A DNA stretch of 13,507 nt from Planctomycetota bacterium (GTDB taxonomy: Bacteria; Planctomycetota; Phycisphaerae; Phycisphaerales; UBA1924), in the NCBI GenBank assembly GCA_023429345.1, contig JAEYVB010000359.1, positions 1-13,507 on the forward strand. Reading direction: 5' to 3'. Below the pieces are notes generated by a model. It was not told the origin of the DNA, did not search any database, and saw nothing but the letters and a program-made list of their open reading frames with translations. A program made the position numbers and the translations under genes. Below are positions 1 to 7,862 of the stretch, piece after piece. Positions within the stretch are counted from its first letter, which is position 1. Each line of letters begins with the position of its first letter.

Positions 1-2
1 CC

Positions 3-1679
3 TTCGGCGTCCGCGACGGAGTGCTCGCCGCGCCCGAGCCCGGCGTGCCGACGGTCACCCTGACGCTCCGGGATCTCACGAGCGCCCAGCGCGCCCGCCG
101 GGCCTACTCGGCGAGCGCCATCAACACGATCGCCGCGGCCGTGGTGCGGGCCCTGAACGACCGGGAGGTGATCGGCGTGCTGGTGACGCCCGAGCCCTCG
201 CAGATCGATCCGCAGACGCTCGAGGACCTCCGCCCGCAGGAGCTCCGGACGCTGACGCTGAACATCTGGACGCGGACCGTTTCCGCTGTCCGCACGATGG
301 GGTCGGGGGACCGCTGGGACCGCCCGATCGCCCGGGGCGAGCGGCCGTCCCAGGAGACCCGCATCAATCACCGCGTCCACCGGCGGATTCGCGAGCTCTC
401 GCCGCTGCAGCCGGGGGAGGCGGGGGTTTCGGGCGATGTGCTCCAGCGCGACGCTCTCGACAACTACCTCTACCGGCTCAACCGGCACCCCGGCCGGCGT
501 GTGGATGCGGCCATCAGCGCGGGGGAGACGCCCGGCGAGGTCGTCCTCGACTACATCGTCACCGAGAACAAGCCGTGGCTCCTGTACTTCCAGCTCTCCA
601 ACACCGGGACGGAAGAGACCAACGAGTGGCGGGAGCGGCTGGGCTTTGTGCACTATCAGCTCACGTCGCGCGACGACATCTTCAGCATCGATTACATCAC
701 CGCCGGGTTCGACGACACCAACGCGGTCCTGGCGTCGTACGAGGCGCCCTTCGGGACCTCGCAGACGCTCCGCTACCGGGCCTACGGCAACTGGAGCCAG
801 TTCACCGCCTCGGATGTCGGCTTCGAGGACGAGAACTTCGAGGGCGACAGCTGGAGCGTCGGCGGCGAACTCATCGCCAATGTCTGGCAGCGGGGGCAGG
901 CGTTCGTCGACGTGTTCGGCGGCGTCCGCTACGAGGACATCGAGGTCTCCAACTTCACGGGCCTGGAGGGCGAGGGTCAGTTCCTGATCCCCTACCTCGG
1001 CGTCCGCTTCGAGCGCGAGCGCACGCTCAACAGCACGCACGCCGAGCTGCGGCTCGAGACGGTCGCCTCCGGCGACTCCGACGATGTGGATGCGCTGGGC
1101 CGCACGGAGGCCGACGACGAGTGGACCGCGCTGAAGTGGCGCGTGTCGCACTCGCTCTACCTCGACCCGCACCTGCGCAAGGCGGACCGCACCGTGCTGG
1201 CGCACGAGCTGGCCTTCTCCGGCAGCGGGCAGCACGCCTTCGGCAATCGACTCATCCCGCAGGAGCAGGAGGTCGTGGGCGGTCTCTACACCGTGCGCGG
1301 CTACGAGGAGGCCGAGGCCGCGGGCGACAACGTCTACATGGCCAGCGTTGAGTACCGCTTCCACTGGCCGCGGACGCTCGCGCCGCGGGAACCCGGGAGG
1401 TTCGGGAACCGAACCTTCCGCTGGGCGCCCGCGGAGGAGTACGGGCGTCCGGACTGGGACCTCATCCTGAAGGCGTTCCTCGATGTCGGTCGCGCCGACA
1501 ACAACGATGCCCTGGCGTTCGAGGACGACGAGACGCTCATCGGCGCGGGCGTCGGGTTCGAGCTCCAGGTCCTGCGCAACTTCAACCTCCGCACCGATCT
1601 GGCGTTCCCCCTCAAGGATGTGGGGGACACCGACGCCGGCGAGCCGCGCCTGCACTTTGTGGCCACCCTGCTGTACTGA
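3..1679 (+). CDS. TpsB/ShlB-family outer-membrane transporter (two-partner secretion), 5' end cut by window edge
   Basis: Outer-membrane beta-barrel that would secrete the TpsA exoprotein encoded just downstream. The frame is open to the left edge, so the true start and signal peptide lie outside; a GTG at 21 is probably internal. Counting from the codon at 3, residues about 12-105 and 118-192 look like two POTRA-type domains; the second contains LNRHPGRRV (159-167), typical of ShlB/FhaC proteins. The barrel follows from about 193, with the N-TGT-x-E-T-N-x-W-R strand near 200 (family form NTGxxxTGxWR). The VRGYEE motif (431-436) matches the conserved VRGY/F of the barrel-plugging L6 loop. The protein ends LHFVATLLY, an aromatic-terminated final strand as expected for BAM insertion. 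Family assignment is firm from these motifs; substrate pairing is inferred from gene order and the 84-base gap to TpsA. Confidence 0.9.
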   Translation, partial: FGVRDGVLAAPEPGVPTVTLTLRDLTSAQRARRAYSASAINTIAAAVVRALNDREVIGVLVTPEPSQIDPQTLEDLRPQELRTLTLNIWTRTVSAVRTMGSGDRWDRPIARGERPSQETRINHRVHRRIRELSPLQPGEAGVSGDVLQRDALDNYLYRLNRHPGRRVDAAISAGETPGEVVLDYIVTENKPWLLYFQLSNTGTEETNEWRERLGFVHYQLTSRDDIFSIDYITAGFDDTNAVLASYEAPFGTSQTLRYRAYGNWSQFTASDVGFEDENFEGDSWSVGGELIANVWQRGQAFVDVFGGVRYEDIEVSNFTGLEGEGQFLIPYLGVRFERERTLNSTHAELRLETVASGDSDDVDALGRTEADDEWTALKWRVSHSLYLDPHLRKADRTVLAHELAFSGSGQHAFGNRLIPQEQEVVGGLYTVRGYEEAEAAGDNVYMASVEYRFHWPRTLAPREPGRFGNRTFRWAPAEEYGRPDWDLILKAFLDVGRADNNDALAFEDDETLIGAGVGFELQVLRNFNLRTDLAFPLKDVGDTDAGEPRLHFVATLLY

Positions 1680-1690
1680 ACCGATCCTGC

Positions 1691-1706
1691 CCCGGCCGCG
1701 GCCGGG
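1691..1706. repeat. 16-bp perfect palindrome between tpsB-like and tpsA-like genes
   Basis: A self-complementary 16-mer (cccggccgcggccggg) sits 12 bases after the TpsB stop. No T-run follows, so it does not look like an efficient terminator and the pair is probably co-transcribed. It could be a weak attenuator that adjusts TpsA relative to TpsB, or simply GC-rich spacer. Confidence 0.4.
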
Positions 1707-1763
1707 CGACATCCCGACCGGACACGATAAGCGGCCCGCCCGCGGGGCCACGGAGTGAGTTCC

Positions 1764-4700
1764 ATGACGACGATGCGATCCTTCCGCCGCGTCAACCCCC
1801 TGCGACTGGTGCTCAGCGCGGGCGCTGCCGCCTCTGTCCTCGCCGCCTCGGCCCTCGCCGGCCCGGAGAACGGGCACCTGGTCCACGGGCAGGGGTCGAT
1901 CAGCCAGAACGGCGCCCACACCACCGTCCATGCGGGCAACAACTCGATCTTCCACTGGGGGTCGTTCAGCATCGGCGCGGGCGAATCCGTCCGCTTCGTC
2001 CAGCCCGGCAGCAACAGCCGCGTCCTGAACCGCGTCACCGGCCCCGACCCCAGCCGCATCGCCGGGCAGCTCTCGGCCAACGGCCGCGTCTACATCGTGA
2101 ACCCGGCGGGCGTCTACTTCGCCCGGGGCGCGGTGGTGAACGTCGGGGGCATCTACGCCGCGGCCGGCAGCATCTCCAACGCCGCGTTCCTCAGCGGCTC
2201 CAACACGTTCACCGGCCTCTCCGGCACGGTCGAGAACCGCGGCACGATCACGGGCTCGGCGGTCCATCTCATCGGCCAGCGCGTCGCCAACTACGGGACC
2301 ATCGTCGCCCCCGAGGGCATGGTCGCCCTGGCGGCGGGCGAGGAGGTCTACGTCGGCAAGGAGAACGGGCAGATCTTCGCCAAGGTCACCTCCGGCGCGC
2401 AGAACAGCGGCGGCGTGGGCGTGACCCAGGCGGGCACGATCGACGCCCGCGGCGGGCAGGTGGCCCTGGGCGCCGGGGACATGTACGCCGTCGCCATCCA
2501 CCACACCGGGCGTACCACCGCCAAGAACATCACGCTCGAGGGCGGCCGGAAGCGCGGTATCGTCCAGGTCGCGGGCGTGCTCGACGCCGCGAACCAGGGC
2601 GAGGAACAGACCGGCGGCACGATCAAGGTCCTAGGCGAACGCGTCGGCATCACCGGCGGCACGCTCGACGCGTCGGGCGTCCACGGCGGCGGCACGATCC
2701 TCGTCGGCGGCGAGTACCAGGGGCGGGGGGACACGCCCACCGCCACCCGCACCGTCGTCTCCGCCGATTCCACGCTAAACGCCGAGGCGACCGGGCGAGG
2801 CGACGGCGGACGCATCATCGTCTGGAGCGATCAGACCACCATTTACAAGGGCGACCTTTCGGTCCGGGGCGGCGCGGCGGGCGGCCACGGCGGTTTCGCC
2901 GAGGTCTCCGGCAAGCAGAGCCTCTTCTTCACCGGGTCGGCGATGACCCACAGCCGCGCCGGGGGGCGCGACGGAACGCTGCTGCTCGACCCGCGGGATA
3001 TCACGATCCAGGACGGTGTCGGCCCCGACGATGGCGAGGTGAGCGACTCGGAGATCCTCTTCGGCGACGGCGGGGCCGCGACCGATTTCGTGATCGGCAC
3101 CGACGCCCTCGAGGCCCTCACCGGCAACATCCTGCTCCAGGCCCAGCGGGACCTCACGCTGCTCGCGGGCGCCTCGCTGATCCTCGCGAACCAGACCGCG
3201 GGCGAGTCCCTGACGTTCATCGCCGGCAACGACATCAACATCCTGGCTTCGATCCAGACCGCCGGCGGCTCGGTCATCCTCCGCGCCAACGACAACACCT
3301 TCGGCACCGCCACCGGCACCGGCGTGATCAACATCGGGGCCCAGATCCACGCCGATGTCGGCGACATCACCCTGAGCGGCTCGGCGATCAACCTCGGCGC
3401 CGACCTGATCTCGGTCGGCGGGCACACAAACTTCCTCTCGCCGGTGGTGCTCACGGAGAACGTGACGCTCGAGGCCCCCGCCATCACCTTCTACTCGACG
3501 CTCGACAGCGAGGCGACCGAGTTCAACACGCTGCAGCTCAACTCCGGGGCCAACAGCTTCCGCGGCGATGTGGGCGCGGCCGGGGCCGACACCGCCCTGG
3601 GCATCCTCACGACCAACGCCGCCGGCGTCACCGCGATCGACACCGCCGTCCTGAACGCCCAGACCATCGCGTTCAACGACCGCGTCGTGATCCAGCAGGA
3701 TGTCACGATTTCGGCGAGCAACTCGCTCATCTTCGGCGGCACGCTGAACAGCACGGCCGACGAGTTCAACGACCTGTCGCTGAACACCCCCAGCCTCCGC
3801 TTCAACGGCGTGGTGGGCACCGAGCCGGCCTCCCGCCTCGGCACGCTGGCCACCGACGCCGGGGGCACGCTCACCGTCGCCGCCGGATCGATCCACGCCG
3901 ACCGCCTCACCATCCGCGACGATGTCGTGCTCGAAGAGGACACCACCCTCACGGCCGAGCAGGCCATGACGATCGTCGGCACCATCGACAGCGCGGGCGG
4001 CGAGACCAACGACCTGACGCTCGACGCGCCGGCGATGGCCCTCAACGGCGTCATCGGCGGGACCGATGCGCTCGGCGCCTTCGCCACGGCGGGCGGCGTC
4101 GCGTTCCTCAACGCCGGGGCGATCACCGCCGACACGGTCGAGTTCGGCGGCGCCCTGGACCTGGGGGCCGACGCGACCATCACCGGGGCCACCTCCGTCG
4201 ACTTCGGCGCGATCGACAGCCGCGCGGGCCAGACGCACGACCTCACCGTCAACTCGCCCCTGACCACCTTCGCCGGCGCTGCGGGCGCCAACGAGGCCCT
4301 GGGCGTCGTGACGACCGACGCCGCCGGCACCACCACGCTCTCGCAGGCATCGATCGAGGCCGCGGAGATCCGATTCAACGACGATGTGGAGGTCGGCGGG
4401 GACCTCAACACCCTCACCGGGACCACGATCGTCCGCTTCGGAGGGCTGGTGGACGGCGTCGGCGACGCGGTCGGCCAGCTCACGGTCAACAGTCCCCAGA
4501 CGCTCTTCGTGGGGCCCATCGGCTCGACGAACCGGCTCGGGGAACTCACCACCGATGCCGCGGGCACCACAACCATCGGCGGCGGGAGCATCGCCGTCCG
4601 CACCGCCCTCTTCGAGGACACGGTCGTCTTCACCACCGACGCCGTCCTGAACGCCTCCGGCAGCATGCGCTTCGAGGGCGCGGTGAACAGCGAGGCGGGC

Positions 4701-7259
4701 GAGGCCAACACGCTCACGGTGCAGGGAGGGCAGTTCTTCTTCCTCAGCGGCCTGGGCGCCGGGACCGACGGGGAGTTCGGCACGCTCACGGGCGATGCCC
4801 CCGTGACCCTGGGCGGCGAGGTCACGACCACCGGCTCGCAGGTGTACAACAACGCCGTCCGTCTCGCCGACGACACCACCATCAACGCGTCGGAGATCAT
4901 CTTCAACGCCACGGTCAACAGCCTCAGCGCCGACCGCGCCCTGACGCTCAACACCTCCGGCAACGGCCTCACCCGCTTCAACGCCAACGTGGGCGTCGTC
5001 AACCCGCTCGCCAGCCTCACGACCAACGCCGACGGGACGACCGAGCTCAACCTCGGCTCGCTGGTGGCCTCCGGCGAGGTGACCTTCAACGATCCGCTGC
5101 TCCTGGCCTCTAACGCCACGGTGTTCGGGGGCGACATCACCTTCGACCAGACGGTCGACTCCCTGGGCACGTCGAACTCGCTCTTTGTCAACACTTCCGG
5201 CTCGGGCGTGACCACCTTCGCCGGCGAGGTCGGCGGCATACTCGCCCTCGCCAGCCTCACGACCAATCCCCTCGGTACCACGCGCATCGAGGGCGGCGCG
5301 GTGACCACCACCGGCCAGCAGGCCTACAACGACGACGTCGTCATCACCGCCGACACCACACTGACCGGCTCGGGCGTCGCCTTCGGCAAGACGCTCAACT
5401 CCGGCCTCGACCCGCGCTCCCTCACCATCCGCACGGGCGCGACCGGCACCACCACCTTCGGCGGCGCGGTCGGCAACACGCGCCAGCTCGAGCAGATCAC
5501 CGTCAACCCTGATGTCACCGGTCCCAGCACCGGCATCATCCGCATCTCCGGGCCGACCATCCGCACCAGCGGCGACCAGCTCTACAACCAGCGCGTCGTG
5601 CTCGGCGGGGATGCCGCCTTCACCGGGAACGACATCAGCTTCGTCCAGGGCCTCGATTCCACGCTCCTCCTGGGGCCCTCCGACCTCACGGTGAACACCA
5701 CCGGAGGCGGCATCACCCGGCTCTTCGGGCCCATCGGCGCCCAGCAGGCCCTGGGCAACATCACCACCAACAGCGACGGCCGCACCATCCTGGGCAACTC
5801 CCAGGGGGCCACGGGCGACAACTCTTCGATCAACGCCGAGGGCGTCGTCGCGTTCAACGACTCCGTCACCGTCCGCAACAACATCGATATCACCGGCGGC
5901 GCGGGCATCGCCTTCGGCAACGCGCTCAACGCCGCGGTCGCCGACCAGGTCGGCCCCGACGTCCGCCTCTTCACCTCCGTCACCAGCCCCGGCTCCACCG
6001 CCGCGCCGGGCATCCCCCGCATCACCTTCACCAACGATGTCGGCGCGGTCGCCCCCCTGGGGTCCCTGACCCTCGGCAGCGACCTTGGCCTCACGCCGGC
6101 CGCGGCCACCATCGGGGCCGGCCTGGGCTCCGGCGGCACGCCCATCAACAACTTCGGCCTGACCTTCACGACGCGCCGGGGCTTCACGATGGGGCGCGGC
6201 CACAAGATGACGGTCCTGGGCGACCTCACCATCAACGACGACACCCGCGCCACGCTGAGCGATATCAACACGCTCGGCTCGCTCACGGTCAACGCGCCGG
6301 AGATTACGCTCCTGCGGCGGCCGGGCGGCACGAACCTGGTCGCCAGCGGCTCCTCGCTGTCGACCGTCAACGACCCCGGACTGGACTTCATCGCGGGCGA
6401 GTCGATCAGCTTCTCCGCGACGCCCACGCTCGCGGGCGAAGGCGCCAGGCCGCGCTTCGGCACCCCCGGCGGGGCCGGCATCAGCGGCAACCTCGCCGAG
6501 TTCTCCAGCCGCTCGACCGGCGATGTCGAGGTCGCTGACCTCCGCCAGGGCGCCAACTACCTCGACCTGGTAGCCACCGGCGCCGCCAACGTGAACCTCG
6601 CGACCGCCCTGCCGACGGCCGTTCCCGACATCTTCTTCGGCGCGGAGGTCCCGCCGGAGGAGCAGGCCAGCGAGGAGGACCGCCGGCAACTCGCGGAGAT
6701 CGGCATCCCCACGCGCGAGGCCGGGCCGGGAGAACGCGCCGGCGGTCTTGCGCTCGGCGCCGACCGCCGCGAACTGCTCGGGTTCCTCTCCGCCCCCGGC
6801 GTGTACATCGATGTGACGGGCGCGGGCACGCAGGACCGGGCCCTGGCCGTGACCGTCAGCCGCCTCCCGGCCGACCTCGTGGACCGCGTGCTCGACAGCT
6901 ACCGCACCGTCTTCAGCCGCGAGGTCAGGGACCCCGAGACCGGCGAACGCAGCCACGTGCCCAACGCCGAGCACGTCTCGGAGGTGCTCTCCGCCGCGTG
7001 GGACGAGTACGCGGCGCAGGCCGGGGACCGCGCCGACGGGGTCGGCTTCCGCGCCTACGTCGAGGCGGTGCCGACCCAGGCCGAGGCGCTGCACTACCTC
7101 AACGCCCTCCGCCGCCTGTTCACCGACATCGGCTACCTGGGGCTGACGCCGGCCGAGTCCCGCCGCGCCCGCGAGGCCGTCCTCGCGGCGCTCGATGTCG
7201 AGGGCATGACCCGCCAGCAGCTCGAGACCGCCATCGTCACGCTGCAGCTCGGTCGCTAG
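1764..7259 (+). CDS. Filamentous-haemagglutinin-type TpsA exoprotein, 1831 aa, with ~79-residue tandem repeats
   Basis: Large secreted surface protein, presumed substrate of the upstream transporter. ATG at 1764 is chosen over the in-frame GTG at 1755 because GGAG lies at 1752-1755. Residues 1-32 form a Sec signal peptide (basic start, hydrophobic core, ASALA before Gly33). The TPS domain spans about 40-150, with RVLNRVTG (86-93) and NPAG (113-116), a variant of the family NPNG. Residues 285-410 are the conserved Gly-rich module of planctomycete and cyanobacterial exoproteins (GTIKVLGERV, VWSDQT, GTLLLDP). Residues about 573-1440 hold at least eleven diverged repeats, predicted beta-helix. 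An acidic linker (about 1624-1665) leads to a helical segment (about 1703-1829). I see no cysteine in the whole protein, usual for TPS substrates. Adhesion is the usual family role, but no toxin or binding domain is recognisable here. Confidence 0.93.
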   Translation: MTTMRSFRRVNPLRLVLSAGAAASVLAASALAGPENGHLVHGQGSISQNGAHTTVHAGNNSIFHWGSFSIGAGESVRFVQPGSNSRVLNRVTGPDPSRIAGQLSANGRVYIVNPAGVYFARGAVVNVGGIYAAAGSISNAAFLSGSNTFTGLSGTVENRGTITGSAVHLIGQRVANYGTIVAPEGMVALAAGEEVYVGKENGQIFAKVTSGAQNSGGVGVTQAGTIDARGGQVALGAGDMYAVAIHHTGRTTAKNITLEGGRKRGIVQVAGVLDAANQGEEQTGGTIKVLGERVGITGGTLDASGVHGGGTILVGGEYQGRGDTPTATRTVVSADSTLNAEATGRGDGGRIIVWSDQTTIYKGDLSVRGGAAGGHGGFAEVSGKQSLFFTGSAMTHSRAGGRDGTLLLDPRDITIQDGVGPDDGEVSDSEILFGDGGAATDFVIGTDALEALTGNILLQAQRDLTLLAGASLILANQTAGESLTFIAGNDINILASIQTAGGSVILRANDNTFGTATGTGVINIGAQIHADVGDITLSGSAINLGADLISVGGHTNFLSPVVLTENVTLEAPAITFYSTLDSEATEFNTLQLNSGANSFRGDVGAAGADTALGILTTNAAGVTAIDTAVLNAQTIAFNDRVVIQQDVTISASNSLIFGGTLNSTADEFNDLSLNTPSLRFNGVVGTEPASRLGTLATDAGGTLTVAAGSIHADRLTIRDDVVLEEDTTLTAEQAMTIVGTIDSAGGETNDLTLDAPAMALNGVIGGTDALGAFATAGGVAFLNAGAITADTVEFGGALDLGADATITGATSVDFGAIDSRAGQTHDLTVNSPLTTFAGAAGANEALGVVTTDAAGTTTLSQASIEAAEIRFNDDVEVGGDLNTLTGTTIVRFGGLVDGVGDAVGQLTVNSPQTLFVGPIGSTNRLGELTTDAAGTTTIGGGSIAVRTALFEDTVVFTTDAVLNASGSMRFEGAVNSEAGEANTLTVQGGQFFFLSGLGAGTDGEFGTLTGDAPVTLGGEVTTTGSQVYNNAVRLADDTTINASEIIFNATVNSLSADRALTLNTSGNGLTRFNANVGVVNPLASLTTNADGTTELNLGSLVASGEVTFNDPLLLASNATVFGGDITFDQTVDSLGTSNSLFVNTSGSGVTTFAGEVGGILALASLTTNPLGTTRIEGGAVTTTGQQAYNDDVVITADTTLTGSGVAFGKTLNSGLDPRSLTIRTGATGTTTFGGAVGNTRQLEQITVNPDVTGPSTGIIRISGPTIRTSGDQLYNQRVVLGGDAAFTGNDISFVQGLDSTLLLGPSDLTVNTTGGGITRLFGPIGAQQALGNITTNSDGRTILGNSQGATGDNSSINAEGVVAFNDSVTVRNNIDITGGAGIAFGNALNAAVADQVGPDVRLFTSVTSPGSTAAPGIPRITFTNDVGAVAPLGSLTLGSDLGLTPAAATIGAGLGSGGTPINNFGLTFTTRRGFTMGRGHKMTVLGDLTINDDTRATLSDINTLGSLTVNAPEITLLRRPGGTNLVASGSSLSTVNDPGLDFIAGESISFSATPTLAGEGARPRFGTPGGAGISGNLAEFSSRSTGDVEVADLRQGANYLDLVATGAANVNLATALPTAVPDIFFGAEVPPEEQASEEDRRQLAEIGIPTREAGPGERAGGLALGADRRELLGFLSAPGVYIDVTGAGTQDRALAVTVSRLPADLVDRVLDSYRTVFSREVRDPETGERSHVPNAEHVSEVLSAAWDEYAAQAGDRADGVGFRAYVEAVPTQAEALHYLNALRRLFTDIGYLGLTPAESRRAREAVLAALDVEGMTRQQLETAIVTLQLGR
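3482..6085 (+). repeat. Coding tandem repeat array, at least 11 units of about 236 bp, inside the TpsA-like gene
   Basis: A recurring protein landmark (hydrophobic-Gly pair, then L-x-T-T-[ND]-x-x-G-T-T) begins at 3597, 3837, 4071, 4299, 4536, 4776, 5007, 5247, 5487, 5751 and 6057. Spacings are 240, 234, 228, 237, 240, 231, 240, 240, 264 and 306 bases, all multiples of three. Each unit also carries an LNS/VNS-x-x-x...L-x-[LV]-N-[ST] block and an FND/YND block. Units are strongly diverged at the DNA level, except short stretches such as the identical 17-mer gccagcctcacgaccaa at 5010 and 5250. The array is old and functionally constrained rather than a recent expansion. Confidence 0.8.
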
Positions 7260-7267
7260 AGATTCCC

Positions 7268-7300
7268 GCGCCCGCGGCGCGCGAGCGGCGCGGGCGCTTT
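7268..7300 (+). terminator. Terminator-like hairpin after the TpsA-like gene
   Basis: Nine-base arms gcgcccgcg (7268-7276) and cgcgggcgc (7289-7297) enclose a 12-base loop and are followed by TTT. It begins 8 bases after the TAG stop, where an intrinsic terminator would sit. The T-run is short, so efficiency is uncertain. Confidence 0.55.
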
Positions 7301-7319
7301 CAATCACGGAGGGGACCCG

Positions 7320-7838
7320 ATGGATGCCGCCGCGCTGATCTGCCGCCTCGAGCTGCTCCCCGCGGCGCTGCCCAACCTCCTCTCCGGCGTCCCCGACGCC
7401 GACGCGAAGTGGAAGCCGGCCACCGGCGCGTGGTCCATCCTCGAGATCGTCAACCACCTTCTCGACGAGGAGGTCCTCGACTTCCGCGCAAGGCTCGATT
7501 GCACGCTCTCGGAGCCGCAGAAGGACTGGCCGAAGATCGACCCCGAGGGGTGGGCCCGCGACAGGAAGTACAACGACCGCGACCTCGCCGCCTCCGTCTC
7601 CCAGTTCATCGCCGAACGCGGAAACTCCCTCCAGTGGCTCCGCTGGCTCCGGAGTCCCGACTGGGAACGCGCTTACCGGCACCCGCAGTTCGGCCCCATC
7701 TCCGCGGCCGCGCTCCTCGGGGCCTGGGCCGCGCACGATGCCCTCCACCTCCGCCAGATCGCCAAGCGCCTGTACGAGCTCTCCGCCCGCGATGCCGCCC
7801 CGCACCCCATCCGCTACGCCGGCGACTGGGGCCCGTAG
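7320..7838 (+). CDS. DinB-superfamily (DinB_2-like) putative metal-dependent protein, 172 aa
   Basis: Four-helix-bundle protein of the DinB/YfiT superfamily. The visible signature is a three-histidine set in the usual places: H46 in WSILEIVNHLLDEE, and H139 and H143 in WAAHDALHLRQI near the C-terminus. Length (172) is normal for the superfamily. Members are metal-binding; some are thiol-dependent transferases, but many, probably including this one, have no assigned reaction. GGAGGGG at 7308-7314 gives a strong ribosome-binding site for ATG 7320. The gene follows the TpsA terminator and ends 24 bases before the aldehyde dehydrogenase. That gap would allow an operon, but the downstream gene appears to have its own promoter. 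No signal peptide, so cytosolic. Confidence 0.9.
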   Translation: MDAAALICRLELLPAALPNLLSGVPDADAKWKPATGAWSILEIVNHLLDEEVLDFRARLDCTLSEPQKDWPKIDPEGWARDRKYNDRDLAASVSQFIAERGNSLQWLRWLRSPDWERAYRHPQFGPISAAALLGAWAAHDALHLRQIAKRLYELSARDAAPHPIRYAGDWGP

Positions 7839-7851
7839 GCCGCCGCACCAC

Positions 7852-7857
7852 TAAACT
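7852..7857 (+). promoter_or_regulatory. Possible -10 box (TAAACT) of a leaderless promoter for the aldehyde dehydrogenase
   Basis: TAAACT ends 5 bases before ATG 7863, and no purine-rich ribosome-binding site is present. This places transcription start at or next to the start codon. No clear -35 is seen. The call rests on the same arrangement at two other SD-less genes in the window. Confidence 0.3.
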
Positions 7858-7862
7858 CAGGC

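Noticed and set aside
2775..7805. A 1676-codon open frame on the - strand, antisense to nearly the whole exoprotein gene
   Set aside because: Its protein is a monotonous Gly/Arg/Asp/Ala/Val mixture with no family motif. It is the expected mirror of a GC-third-position codon bias over a repetitive gene, and it also runs through the terminator and the DinB gene. The + strand gene has signal peptide, TPS domain and ribosome-binding site.
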